From positions 27,032,001 through 27,096,000 of the forward strand of contig JBHGNT010000001.1 in assembly GCA_043228905.1 (NCBI GenBank): DNA of 64,000 nucleotides. Direction: 5' to 3'. Positions 33,746-43,832 of the stretch are shown in pieces. Position numbers and translations under genes: made by a program. The notes under the pieces were generated by a model. It was not told where the DNA came from, made no database searches, and was given only the letters and a program-made list of their open reading frames with translations. Position 1 is the first letter of the stretch. Each line of letters opens with the position of its first letter. Source of the DNA: Azolla caroliniana (Eukaryota; Polypodiophyta).

Positions 33746-35080
33746 GTAAATAATGGCTTTCATTACGAAAGAAAAAACACCACCATGAGTAACTTACAAC
33801 AAACTATAGAACCCCTTCTATCTAGGGATCTAAAGAAAACTACGACACTAAACTCAATGCCGCCCTACACACCAATTCAAATGGCGAATATGATGATATG
33901 TGACCTTGCAGAGTTCTCTCTCTTCTTGGTTGAGATTTTGTGACTTCTCTAGCATTGTCAATTGCCACAAAAGAAGTCCTTTTAACTTAAGAACATATTT
34001 TCTCACCCCAACTTGCGAATAAAAAATGAAGGCATTCCGCATATTCCAATTGAACCATAGCCCCCAATACCTCAAGAACTCAAAAATAATTTGAAAATGA
34101 GGCATCGGTTCATTGTTCTCCATATGTGCAAAAACCCAACTGAAGGAAGATAGACTTACTCCTGTTAGAGACATCCACACTAAACTGATACACCTCCAAA
34201 CCATCCTTGCCATCGGGCATGAAATAAATCGATGCCTACTATGTTCTAATTCCACTGAACAAAAGAAACACAATCCTTTAGTAATGTTTCTTCTTTTTAA
34301 TGCATCCCCTAATGGTAAAGCTCCAACCATAACTCTCCAAATAAATACCTTGGCTCGTAGCATCAATCGAGAACACCAACCTGCCTTGATCACATGAAAC
34401 CACCAAGTAATGGGCTTATGAAAACCCCATATCTTTATAACCCTTTCTTCCAACCACTTATGTTTGTCAATCAACTTGTGATAAGCAACATTCATTGAGA
34501 TCATAGTCAATCTCTTATTTCCAACAAACCTCCAATCAAGCTCTTGAGATAGCCCATCTAAATTAGGAATTGGCTCATGCGAAGATAGTATTTGTTGCAA
34601 CTTATCCCAAATAAAGTTATAACCTTTTGGAATACGAAATGTTGATCTTATTGTTCGAAAAGCCATTAATCTTCTTTGTGAAACCAACATAGCATCCTTA
34701 ACTCTTACCAAACCCAATCTAGCCATCCGATTAAATTGAAGGTTAAGAATTTGTTTACCTTCCCACCTCAACAACCTTGATGTTGCCAAAACCTCCATTT
34801 GTAATGAATTGGCACATCCCCTTTCTTGTGGGGGATGCCATTCCACAAAATCCAACATACTTTGCCAAGATGTCAACAAATGATTAACTATCATAGACCC
34901 TGTACATTTGACATCCCTGTCAGAATTAATTACATTCCACCAATTCGCTTCAACCTTTATGTTTCCAAGCTTTATTCCGTTCTTCTCTATAAAGTAAAGT
35001 ATGCCACCATTTCTATCCAAGGTTGTACACCTTCAAACATGAATCGAATGAAAGTAAATCGACGAGCCACCATATGCTCA
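33743..35080 (-). mobile_element. LINE G1: 5'-truncated L1-like element in the (CT)n tract
   Basis: Minus-strand element whose sense 3' end (GAAAGCCATTATTTACGAAA) abuts (GA)n and whose 5' end at about 35080 abuts the right half of the CT tract of copia B's LTR. It holds only the region downstream of RT. A diverged plus-strand relative lies at 2120-3091. Confidence 0.82.
33854..35020 (-). CDS. LINE G1 ORF: ORF2 C-terminal region with zinc-binding domain
   Basis: Uninterrupted frame of 388 codons with ATG at 35020. It reads GNIKVEANWWNVINSDRDVK, MLDFVEWHPPQERGC, LNLQFNRMARLGLVRVKDA, AKVFIWRVMVGALPLGDALK, GLCFFCSVELEHSRHRFISC, FEFLRYWGLWFNWNMRNAF. The Cys/His block (C-x2-C-x8-H-x4-C) is the RT-associated zinc-binding region of plant L1-type ORF2. 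There is no endonuclease or RT. Upstream of the ATG the homology continues in another frame (FIRFMFEGVQPW) to 35060, so the true start is upstream and the element is 5'-truncated. It probably has no cellular function; its open state implies youth or non-autonomous copying. Confidence 0.75.
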   Translation of the reverse strand: MDRNGGILYFIEKNGIKLGNIKVEANWWNVINSDRDVKCTGSMIVNHLLTSWQSMLDFVEWHPPQERGCANSLQMEVLATSRLLRWEGKQILNLQFNRMARLGLVRVKDAMLVSQRRLMAFRTIRSTFRIPKGYNFIWDKLQQILSSHEPIPNLDGLSQELDWRFVGNKRLTMISMNVAYHKLIDKHKWLEERVIKIWGFHKPITWWFHVIKAGWCSRLMLRAKVFIWRVMVGALPLGDALKRRNITKGLCFFCSVELEHSRHRFISCPMARMVWRCISLVWMSLTGVSLSSFSWVFAHMENNEPMPHFQIIFEFLRYWGLWFNWNMRNAFIFYSQVGVRKYVLKLKGLLLWQLTMLEKSQNLNQEERELCKVTYHHIRHLNWCVGRH

Positions 35081-35201
35081 TTTCTCTCTCTCTCTCTCCC
35101 TCTCACACACATACACACACATATCACATAATCTTCCGCTTATCAACTAATCGCATAATTAGGTACTAATTAACCCTTAATTACTTACCTAATTTTTAAC
35201 A
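35081..35201 (+). repeat. 3' LTR of copia B, right part
   Basis: (CT)n then CCCTCTCACACACATAC... to TTTTTAACA at 35201, matching 21900-22043 nearly base for base, followed by the target-site duplication GTTCA. Confidence 0.93.
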
Positions 35202-35206
35202 GTTCA

Positions 35207-35345
35207 TAAGTGTAACTTCCTCTCTCTCTCTCTCTTCCTCTTACACACATATCACATAATCTTCCGCGACTTAATCACATACGTGATTAACTATTCACAT
35301 AATTAGATACTAATTAACCCTTAGTTAATTACCTAATTATTAACA
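35207..35345 (+). repeat. 3' LTR of copia A, right part
   Basis: Continues the A LTR from the GTTCA shared with 16344-16348 (ATAAGTGTAACTTCCTCTC...) to TTATTAACA at 35345, followed by the element's duplication AAAGT at 35346-35350. Confidence 0.93.
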
Positions 35346-35348
35346 AAA

Positions 35349-35820
35349 GTATATTTGTAAATCTTGATACCTTCTCAAGTTTGAAAGGGACATAGATAAA
35401 AGATAGGTAATAATTATGAAGGTGAAACGATAAATCTTTTGTCAAGGTTCTTCCATAATGCTAATTAAAATCCTCTCTATCTCTCTCTCCTTAATCATTT
35501 TCTTAATTATAAGCATAAACCTAATCATTATAAACAAACCAATGGAAGTTTAAACAATAAAAGTATATAAACGTATTGCATTGTATTGGGGTATATACTA
35601 TATAGTATAAAGTATTTTTGTAAACCTTGATATCTTCTCAAAGGGACATAGATAAAATATGTATAGATAAGAACTATAAAGTTGAAAATATAAACCTTTG
35701 ACAAGGTTCTTCCTCATTTACAATCCCCATGTAGTACTTAAAGGTAATTATGCCCCTCTTTGTCTTTCCTTAATAATTTTCCTAATTATAAGCATAAACC
35801 TAATCATGGTAATTCATTAA
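35349..35820. repeat. Diverged tandem duplication, about 240-260-bp unit
   Basis: Two adjacent copies (about 35349-35580 and 35609-35820) share AGTAT-TTTGTAAA[TC]CTTGATA, CTTCTCAA, GGGACATAGATAAAA, CAAGGTTCTTCC and AATTATAAGCATAAACCTAATCAT. No coding signal. Confidence 0.8.
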
Positions 35821-36183
35821 TATTATAATTATTTTTTTTAAAAACAATGGAAGCTAATTTAGTTGATGATTTTCTTGTCTCTTGTCTCTTCTATCACGTG
35901 CTTGGAAACGTAATAAAGTACGTTCGTGGTTATGCGTTAAGGTATTGTTTATGTAAGTGATTAAGTCATAGAGTAACTTAGAGTTTCCATTATTAATTAG
36001 CCTACACATTAATAACTCGAGTTATCGACACCCACTTGTTCATTTTGGCAACAAGAGTGTAGATGGTGGTACATTAGGCTCACATCATGAATTCGAGGTG
36101 GTTCTCAAGAAGAACACCCAAGTAAGTTGTAAGTTTTGAGATGGGAATCAAAAGACTCTACACACACATATATTATTGTCATT
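35821..36183. other. AT-rich stretch beside copia relic X
   Basis: No feature recognised. Copia X coding cannot be followed left of the MITE at 36192. Confidence 0.5.
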
Positions 36184-36191
36184 GTTCCGCG

Positions 36192-36476
36192 CATAGTATG
36201 AACCATACACACCATACGTGCATTCGCATTCATGAATGTTTCAATCATTCGCGTAAGAAAAACACCCTCAACGAATGATAAATACCATACTTTTGGATTA
36301 ACTATTTATTATAAGATAAATAAGCCTAAAAATGAAAAACAAAACGTAAAAAAACATTTAAAAAATGGGAAAAAAACAAAAAAAAAACACAAGAATGTTT
36401 GAATAACATTCGCATTCGTTTTCCAACGTTGGAAAACGAATGTTATGCTAGACGAACACGAATTTTAGGTACTATG
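36192..36476 (-). mobile_element. hAT-type MITE, copy 2 (inserted in copia X)
   Basis: 285 bp, reverse orientation relative to copies 1 and 3, same CATAGTA...TACTATG ends. Flanked by GTTCCGCG (36184-36191) and GTTCCGCA (36477-36484), an 8-bp duplication with one CpG-type change. Contains a perfect 30-bp palindrome at 36413-36442 centred on CCAACGTTGG. It sits right after the copia X RT words, so it interrupted that relic. Confidence 0.92.
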
Positions 36477-36683
36477 GTTCCGCATATGCAAATTTATTTA
36501 AAAGGCCATTTAAAAAAACATATTTGAAATCCATTTGGTAAACTTTCCAATTTTGACTAATTAATTGCATGTGACTAAGATGAAAATATTTCTTTGTAAT
36601 CTAAACCTTACGTTTGTGCACGCAATAAGCAGAACCCTTTGGAGCAATTTTGACTATATATTGATCAATAATATCATCAAATT
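36477..36683 (-). pseudogene. copia relic X, RT continuation (left of LINE J)
   Basis: On the minus strand from 36683 the frame reads FDDIIDQYIVKIAPKGSA, then after a stop KVYQMDFKYVFLNGLLNKFA, matching copia RT blocks (consensus IDKYKARLVAKG and VYQMDVKSAFLNG). It is the direct continuation of 43833-43989 once LINE J and one copy of its target duplication are removed. Degenerate and shortened between the two blocks. Confidence 0.88.
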
Positions 36684-36979
36684 AAATAGGTGTGAGCAAA
36701 CAATATAATAACATGAACCCCGAAGCGATGGCGAGGAGCAGGAGCACGGTGAGGAGCGAGCGCGTTGGCTAGCTGTGAGCCACTATCCAAGTTTGCGCGC
36801 AACGGCTGTCGCCAGAGGGTGTTTTGGCCGCTCGTCAGTGGCTTTTCTGCTTTGTGGTGCTGTCAGGGTTAAAACCGGAGGGAGAGGGCAGCGATGGCGG
36901 GATGTGGGTTTAGGGTTGCAAAGTCGGCCTCCAAAGCAGACGATTGAGACAAAGCTACTCTCCTTCTTAAGCGCTAGGT

Positions 36980-39171
36980 ATGTCTCGTCCATTAAGGTGT
37001 AAGGTAGGAGTCGGGGACACAGGAATGCAGAAACATGTTGGCAAAATGTGGGCAAAGGATCCAACAGTGAGAGTTAACGCATCAACGACTGCAATTAAGG
37101 TAGCAACGACAAGGGTACCCGCTGTGAGGGCGGTGGAATCGAGGTACACATTGCAAGGTGGGAACAAGGATAGGGAGAAGCATCGGATGGCAAATGGGGG
37201 GCGTAGGAAAGTAGATGAGATGATGAAAGAAACAAGGCAACACATTATTGGTAGAGATAGGGAATTGGGTAAGGAATCACTCAATCAATTAGACAAGGCG
37301 GGCTGGATGGAAGAGGATGATAGGGCTCCTCTCAACAGCAAGGCGGAAACGGTCTTCACCGTTGAATGCTCAGAGGATTTGACAGTGTGGGGAGTGCCGA
37401 AGGTTTGGAATAAAGAGGTTGGGAAGCAAAAAATTGGGGGCAATAATTCCATCCATGCATTATGGCAAGTGATGAGTGCGGGGAGGCCGCGGGGACAGGC
37501 AGGCAGATCGTCACAAGGGTTGGATGGTGTTGCGGAATTGGACGCCACAGAGGACATGTTGCAAGTAGAAAATCTCCTACAGGAATGTGGTCACGCACAT
37601 AATGCATGCCCGAGAGGAGGTCATGATAAGGATATGGATATGAATGAGAGCTCTGAGTTACTAGAGGTTTTTTTGTCAAAAGATGAAAGTAAAATTTTGA
37701 ATGCAGAGATTGAAAGATTAAGGAAATGCTCGTTCATTTGTAAGCTATTTGGTGGTAGTCCTAATGGAGGTATGGTTCGTGACATGCTACAAGTAGCTCT
37801 TATGGATCAGGTGCCGCAAATATTAAATGTGCACAATATGGGTCGAAATTTCTTCCATGTTGAAGTGGTCGAGGGGGGTGATGTATCGCGGATTGTGGAT
37901 ATGAAATTTGTAGAGCTCAAATATGGAAGAGCTCTTTTGTTGGAGTGGCATGCTAACTTCAACGCTATGGAGGAAGACAAGAAAATTGGTAACCCTCGGG
38001 TGATTTCTATGATATTCCCAAATCTACCTCGACAGTTATACCCCTTGATCCCAAAGATTGGGGATAAGATTGGCATCATTTGTCCCTCAAAGGCAACGAT
38101 GGTAGATAGAATCAGGGACTACCCTAAGATTAGAGTGCTTGTGCAAAGTTTGTCCAAACTCCCCCCTATAATCAGGGTTCATGATGTAGAAGCAGGTTTG
38201 ATAGATGTGGCGGTGGAATACGAGGGCTTACCTGGTCAATGTTTTTATTGTAAAAAGAAGGGCCACATTGCTAAGGAATGCCCTAGGAAGATCAATGGTA
38301 ATGGGAGGGTGGGAAAGGACAAAGGGCAGGTTGCTAGGCAAGAGAATATAGGAGTGAAATATCAGAACACCCTCAATGGGGTAGTGAAGGAGAAGGCTAA
38401 TACAGAATCTTGGACTCTAGTTTTGGGGAAAAAAATCGTTTGCAGCAAGAAGGAGACACAACTATGCCTCGTGTAAGGTTGAAGAATAGCTTTGAGGCAT
38501 TGTTGGAAGAAGAGGAGTTGTTTCAGGATCAAAGCTCAAATAATGTTGAAGAGGTGGTAGTGTGCACATCTGATGCCTTGCTTGGTAAGAGTGGAAGTAT
38601 CAGACTTAGAGCGATGAAAGAGTGGTTGCGTACTAGGAGGGGGCAAGAAAGCTCTCCACTCAGTTCCGAAACTCAGAAGTTGCATGAGACAAGACAAGTA
38701 ACTTTAGGCGTAGATGCTCGAGTTCCGGTGAAATTTGTTCAGTCCAAAAGATCAATCAGGGATAGGTTCGACAAGGGGTGCAGGTTTAGCCAACAGGCTT
38801 GCAAGAGATTGATTGACTTATGTCATGAGGAAGGCCCAGGGCTGAGGGTTTATGTGGTTGTCAATGAACACAACAAGTTGTTAAATGCTTATTTTTCTTT
38901 TGACCTAACAGACCTGGAGATTTCAGCCAATAACATGGATTGGATCTCGAGTTCCATAACCAGTAGGGCGAACAAGTACTTTAACAATTTGCCCATCAAT
39001 TCGAATGGAGATAACTGGAGTGTGATGTGGATGAACGTTAAAATGATCTGTGGGAGGGTCAATGATTCATACATTAAAAAACAGTTGCTACTAAGCATAG
39101 AAGAGAGGGTAGACTCCCTCGATGAGGTATTGCACTTCCATGAGGAGGAAATAGAGGATGCAATGCGGTAG
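36980..39171 (+). pseudogene. LINE J ORF1, gag-like RNA-binding protein (one frameshift)
   Basis: First part, 36980-38476, 498 codons from ATG: a charged N-terminus, then a region of the DUF4283 type usual in plant L1 ORF1 (KCSFICKLFGGSPNGGMVRD, KIGDKIGIICPSKATMVDRI), then the CCHC knuckle CFYCKKKGHIAKEC (C-x2-C-x4-H-x4-C). At an A7 run (38429-38435) the frame must slip by -1 to continue as NRLQQEGDTTMPRVRLKNSF into an open frame to 39171. The protein would bind LINE RNA and form the RNP. The slip is either a one-base indel or programmed. Confidence 0.85.
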
Positions 39172-39269
39172 GATGTTATGGTGGGATGGGAGAGGCTCAG
39201 TAAGGGTGGTTGGGCGTGGACTCAAGAGGAGGGGCTATGTCCGTCATGGGAGGCTTTACTCATGTTTTG

Positions 39270-42200
39270 ATGAAATTACTCACGTGGAACATACAAGGTC
39301 TAGGGGGTAGCAAATGTATGTTGGAGAGGAAGAACTTCTGACAAGAGTTCAAATCCCCAAGTTTCAAGGGGGCCCCGGATATATTGTTGTTGCAAGAGCA
39401 CCATCTAAGTGCGAATAGGATCTTAAATATTGGCAATCCTCTTGAGGGAGATTGGCAGACATTTTGGTCCCCATCTCAAGGTGAGCATGGTAGGAAAGGG
39501 GGTGTCTGTACATCTATAAGGAAGTCTTCAAATGTTGTTGTGGTGGGTCATGACACCATAGTGGAGGGACGTGCCATCTATGTGACTATTAGATGGGCCC
39601 AATGTGTAATTGGCATAATAAATGTGTATGCACCCAATTCGTCAATGAACCGGGCCCTTTTTTGGAGGCAATTGGCCGATGGTCTGCCAGCGGCAGATGC
39701 ATGGATCCTTGCTGGGGATTTTAACATGACTTTATACAAAGAGGACAAGGTGGGGGGTATGCCAATGGTGGTACAAGGGGTTGAGCTTGTTGCGTGGGAT
39801 TTGCTGATGGGTAGAATGGGGGTGAAAGATGCCTGGCATGTAATAAAAAAACCTCGAAATTCGCTAAGTTTTTCGAGAGCAGGCTGTAGTATGCATGGTT
39901 TTTGCATGTCACACATAGACAGAATATACATCAGTCCGGCACTAGAAAAATTTGGAACCAATGTGGAAATCATTGCAGGGTCAGCCTACTCTGATCATAT
40001 GCCGGTTAAGATAACGCTAGAAACGCAGAGGAGACCACCAAGGGACTGCAATGTGAGGATCAACAAAAAACTTTTTGAGGATGTGGAGGTGAGTAGAAAC
40101 ATAAGGCGTATATGGGAAAGCAATTCGGTTGGATGTGGCGCACTTGATAAACTTCGAGGGAAGATTATCGAAACGTCAACTTATCTCCATAAGGCGACGA
40201 AAAGTAGAATTACGAGGTCTAAGGAGGAAGAAATGTGTTTAAGGAGATCAATAGCGGCTGCCCAAAGGCTACTACAGAAAGATCCCCGATGCCAATGGTC
40301 TAAGGCAGGCCTCGAGGCTTCTAGAGAAATGTTGCAATGCTTGATTGCATCCAGAAATACAATGTTATTTAGGAGTTCGGCTGCATGGTGGAGCAAAAAT
40401 GGGGATAAGGTGAATAAACAATTTTTAATGCATAAACAACCTAGAACAAACTATAGCTACAATTCGAAGCTGGTTAAGGAAGATGGCTCTATCTCGGAGG
40501 ATATTTCAGAGATCTTGGAGGCGGTCACCTCACACTATCATGAGTTGCTTTCGGATAGTTACAATAGCCCCGAACAACCTGCTATGATAGAATATGTGCT
40601 TGAGGGAATACAACATAAATTTTCAGATGCGGCACAAGCTAATTTGGTGAGGCCTCTCTTGGAGGAGGAGGTGGCTGATGCTTTGGCAAGTATTTGTAGA
40701 ACGTCCAGCCCAGGCTCCGATGGGTTATCAAGAGATTTTTTCGAAAAATTTTGGGACGTAATCAAGGTAGATTTGGTTGATGGGCTAAAGGAGGCATGGG
40801 ATGTTGGGTACTTACCTGAGCAATTTCAAGAGGGGATGATATTTCTAATTCCTAAGGTACAAGGTGTAACAACTGATGCAAGGCAATGGAGACCAATCAC
40901 GCTGCTAAACACAATATATAAGATATTTGCTAATATACTAGCCAAGAGGGTAAATCCCTACCTGCAAGAACTAATCCATGTTGGACAAACAAGGTTCATG
41001 GAAAACAGATGCATAATTGATAATGTGCTGACATTTTGGGAGGTGATTGCCTTGGCAAAGAAAACCAATCAGCACATGCATGTCTCATGCTTGACTTTGA
41101 GAAGGCATATGACAGAGTTCAGTGGCCTTTTTTAGATAAAGTCACGGAAAGGTTGGGTCTACCTTTAAAATGGCAATCAGCTGCGCTAGCCCTTTACAAA
41201 GGAAGTTCGAGTAGGGTGTTAGTGACAGGGCATCGTGGCCCATCAATTCCATTACATAGGTCAGTTAGACAGGGGTGCCCGCTGGCCCCCTATCTTTTTT
41301 TATTTATTACAGAAGCATTCTCTTTCTTTTTGAACAGATCGGATGCAGGAATAAGAGGTTTAGCTATCCCACATGCGAGTAAGGAGTTGTTGGACTCTGA
41401 GTATGTAGACGACACTATGCTTTACTTGCAAGGGAATGATGCTAATTTACAGAAGGCGGAAGGATGGATTGAGTGGTTTTGCAATGCATCAGGGGGGAAA
41501 ATTAACTGGAACAAAAGTAGAGGATTCTGGGTAAGTTCAAACCCACGACCGTTATGGTGTCCCAACGTTGATTTTCAATGGGTCCCCAATGGCATGGCTG
41601 TTAAGTATTTGGGCTTTTTGGTGGGAGTTGAGACACCAAAAAATCAGCAGCTTGAGCAAGTCAAAGACAAAATTAGAAAAAAGCTTCGGTTGTGGGCATC
41701 AATAAAACTCTCCCTTGCTGGTAGGGTTGTGGTGGTGAACCATATTTTGTTGGCCACCATGTGGCATTCAGTGGCATGTTGGATGTTAGACAAAGCCTGC
41801 ATAAAAAATATTAAGGCAATGGTGAGAGGCTTCTTGTGGTCGGGTAGAGACAATGAAAAGGCATCAGCTAAAGTGGCGTGGGGTTGTTTAGTTAAGACAA
41901 AGAATGAAGGAGGACTTGGACTGGTGGATCTGGTTCACCAAAGTAAGGCTCTACTTGGTAAGCTTTTAGTGCGAAGTTTGCAACCCGTACCAGAATTGTG
42001 GAAGGTGCTCCTTAGGAATAGAGTTTACCTTTGGTGTCCCATGAATGGTGGTCCTTGGCCGGCAAATACATGGTGGTTGTTCAGCCCAGCTCTAAAGTTG
42101 AAAGAATCGGCTAGCATGGAGGATAGAGTGGTTCGCGCCATAATGAAGGCATGGTCAAGTTTAAGAGAAGGGTTAGTCTTAATGCAACCGAAAACACTGG

Positions 42201-43576
42201 ATGAACAGCTACGACAACCGTTGTTTTGGAACCCTAGGATTAGAAGTGAAGATGGTAAGATGCTTGGACAACAAAAGTACTTGCCTTGGGGGAAGATGCT
42301 AGGGTACAAGATTCGGTCGGTACACGATTGGGAGGTTTTCAGCATGAAGAGGCGGACGGGTCAGACTGTTAATTGTAGGATTACTGGAAGACTAGCGAAG
42401 GTAACCCAACTGATAGATGGGGTTGTTGAGGGATTGGATAAGTTGCCTGTGGAAGAGACAATTTGGTCGGGCTGGTTTATAGGTGAGGGTGACGCACAAT
42501 TTATCCGTGGTAGGTGCTCAACTAGCGAGGATCGTTTGTGGGGTAACCGAAGTTCTTTGACAGATGATGGTAGGTGGATGGCAGTGCGGATGGTAGTGTT
42601 CGAGGGTAAGTGGTGGCAATTGAACCCAGACCCTAAGACACTGGATCATGAGTGTATAATATGGCTTTACAATAATAAGCCCTTATATGATTTGGAGTGG
42701 GACCCATTGGAGATTTGGTGGCAGACACCATGAACAAAAAACTTGAAAAAGATTTTTGAATACAATACCAAGCTAGGTAGACGAATTGTTGGCTCCAAAA
42801 CCGTGGATGCTGGAATGATTCGCAACAACTAGAAGGATAAAGGCATTTCAGACGACAATTTGAAGTCGTTTTGGAGGAGACTATGGGCATTGGATATGCC
42901 AGAAAAAATTAAGGCTTGGTGGTGGCTTCTTAGCCACAAGGCAATACCTGTAGGCGAGTGGTTGAGCTCCCGTGGTGGTGAGGCTAGCTGTAAATTATGT
43001 GGACAGGTTGTGGAATCAATCTCTCACTATTTTTGGAATTGTACAGAGGCGATTAGCATTTGGAGTAGAAGCCTTCGAATCGTGGCAGCCTGTGGTGTGA
43101 AAGGGAACGTTGTGTGGGGCTCAATACAAGGGTTGTCCTTAAAAGGGGAAATTTGGGGCGAACGGTTAAACCCACAAGGACATGGATTTATAGTGCAGGG
43201 CGGTGGCGTGTTCCAATGTGATGGGGTGAGACCAGGCACAAATTCTGAAATTTTTGAGGAGATTTGGCTTATGGTGGCTTGTTTGACGGCTTGGCACATC
43301 TGGATCAGGCGTTGTAAGGTTGTTTTTCAGCAGCAAAAGATCTCATGCGGGGAGATGATGTTAAATATCTGGTTTGATCTTGTGGCTTGGTTGCGTGGTC
43401 GGTATGATTCAATTCAAGGGGATTCAGAAGAAGCAGAAAGGGCAAGGTCAAAGTTCTTGTTGAAATGGAGTAGCTCTCCCATGCTAGTCAAATCTTCATC
43501 CAGGCCTAAGTGGAATTACCAAGCACCTAGGTGGCTGTTTCCACCGATGACTCCCAATATTGTACATGGGTTGTAA
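39270..43576 (+). pseudogene. LINE J ORF2: endonuclease, reverse transcriptase, zinc-binding C-terminus
   Basis: ATG at 39270 (MKLLTWNIQGLGG). An in-frame TGA at 39339-39341 follows MLERKNF. All endonuclease catalytic blocks are present: WNIQG, LLQEHHL, LAGDFNM, SHIDRIYIS, YSDHMPV. The RT frame shifts once near 41080 (NQHMH to ACLMLDFEKAYDRVQW); it has QGCPLAPYLF and an intact YVDD box (EYVDDTMLYL). Two more stops (TGA 42731-42733, TAG 42830-42832) lie before the zinc region (PEKIKAWWWLLSHKAIPVG, CKLCGQVVESISHYFWNC). It ends PRWLFPPMTPN. With three stops and one frameshift over 1,430 codons it is young but dead. Confidence 0.93.
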
Positions 43577-43815
43577 TTATGTATGTATAGCTAACACAAA
43601 CGTGCGTCAGGGAGTTGTAGAGTCGGGGTAAAATAGGGTTTAATTCAATTTTGCTTGAGTTAAGGATCGGTTGAGTTTTTTTGTTGTTTTTGGTTGATAG
43701 TTTTGGAGTTGTTTCTCCAAGTTGTATATGTTGATCCCATTGTGGATTTGGATAAACTTTGTTGTATTCTATTTGCTAACTAATGCGAAGTAATGGTTTT
43801 TTGGAAAATAATAAT
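43577..43815 (+). other. LINE J 3'UTR and (AAT)n tail
   Basis: Non-coding 3' end closing with TTTGCTAACTAATGCGAAGT and then GGAAAATAATAATAATA. The last 35-40 bp recur as an isolated stub at 45661-45697. Confidence 0.9.
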
Positions 43816-43832
43816 AATAATATCATCAAATT

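Larger units (their letters stand above)
16349..35201 (+). mobile_element. Ty1/copia element B (non-autonomous, nested in A)
   Basis: LTRs start TGTTGAGAGATC and end TTTTTAACA. The element sits in the 3' LTR of A and is flanked by a perfect 5-bp target-site duplication GTTCA (16344-16348 and 35202-35206). Removing B rejoins the A LTR exactly. Both B LTRs are themselves broken at the same internal (CT)n tract, the 5' LTR by LINE H and the 3' LTR by LINEs G2 and G1. Its gag is broken by gypsy element C. B retains gag, a defective protease and integrase, but goes directly from the post-integrase linker to the sequence before the polypurine tract, so RT and RNase H are absent. Confidence 0.93.
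12607..35345 (+). mobile_element. Ty1/copia element A (non-autonomous, heavily interrupted)
   Basis: Boundaries are set by LTRs starting TGTTGAGATTT and ending TTAACA, and by a perfect 5-bp target-site duplication AAAGT at 12602-12606 and 35346-35350. The 5' LTR is 12607-13038. The 3' LTR is split into 16038-16348 and 35207-35345 by insertion of copia B. Only about 3 kb of internal sequence remains: a gag start, then integrase, then a jump from the start of RT to the last codons before the polypurine region. Most of gag, the zinc knuckle, protease and nearly all of RT/RNase H are missing. A can only have moved using proteins from a relative. Confidence 0.93.
36684..43815 (+). mobile_element. 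LINE J, full-length L1-type non-LTR retrotransposon
   Basis: About 7.1 kb flanked by a perfect 17-bp target-site duplication AATAATATCATCAAATT (36667-36683 and 43816-43832). It has a 5'UTR, ORF1 with a zinc knuckle, ORF2 with AP endonuclease, RT and zinc-binding C-terminus, and a 3' end GGAAAATAATAATAATA, that is an (AAT)n rather than poly(A) tail. It split the RT of copia X; removing it restores that frame. Confidence 0.94.
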
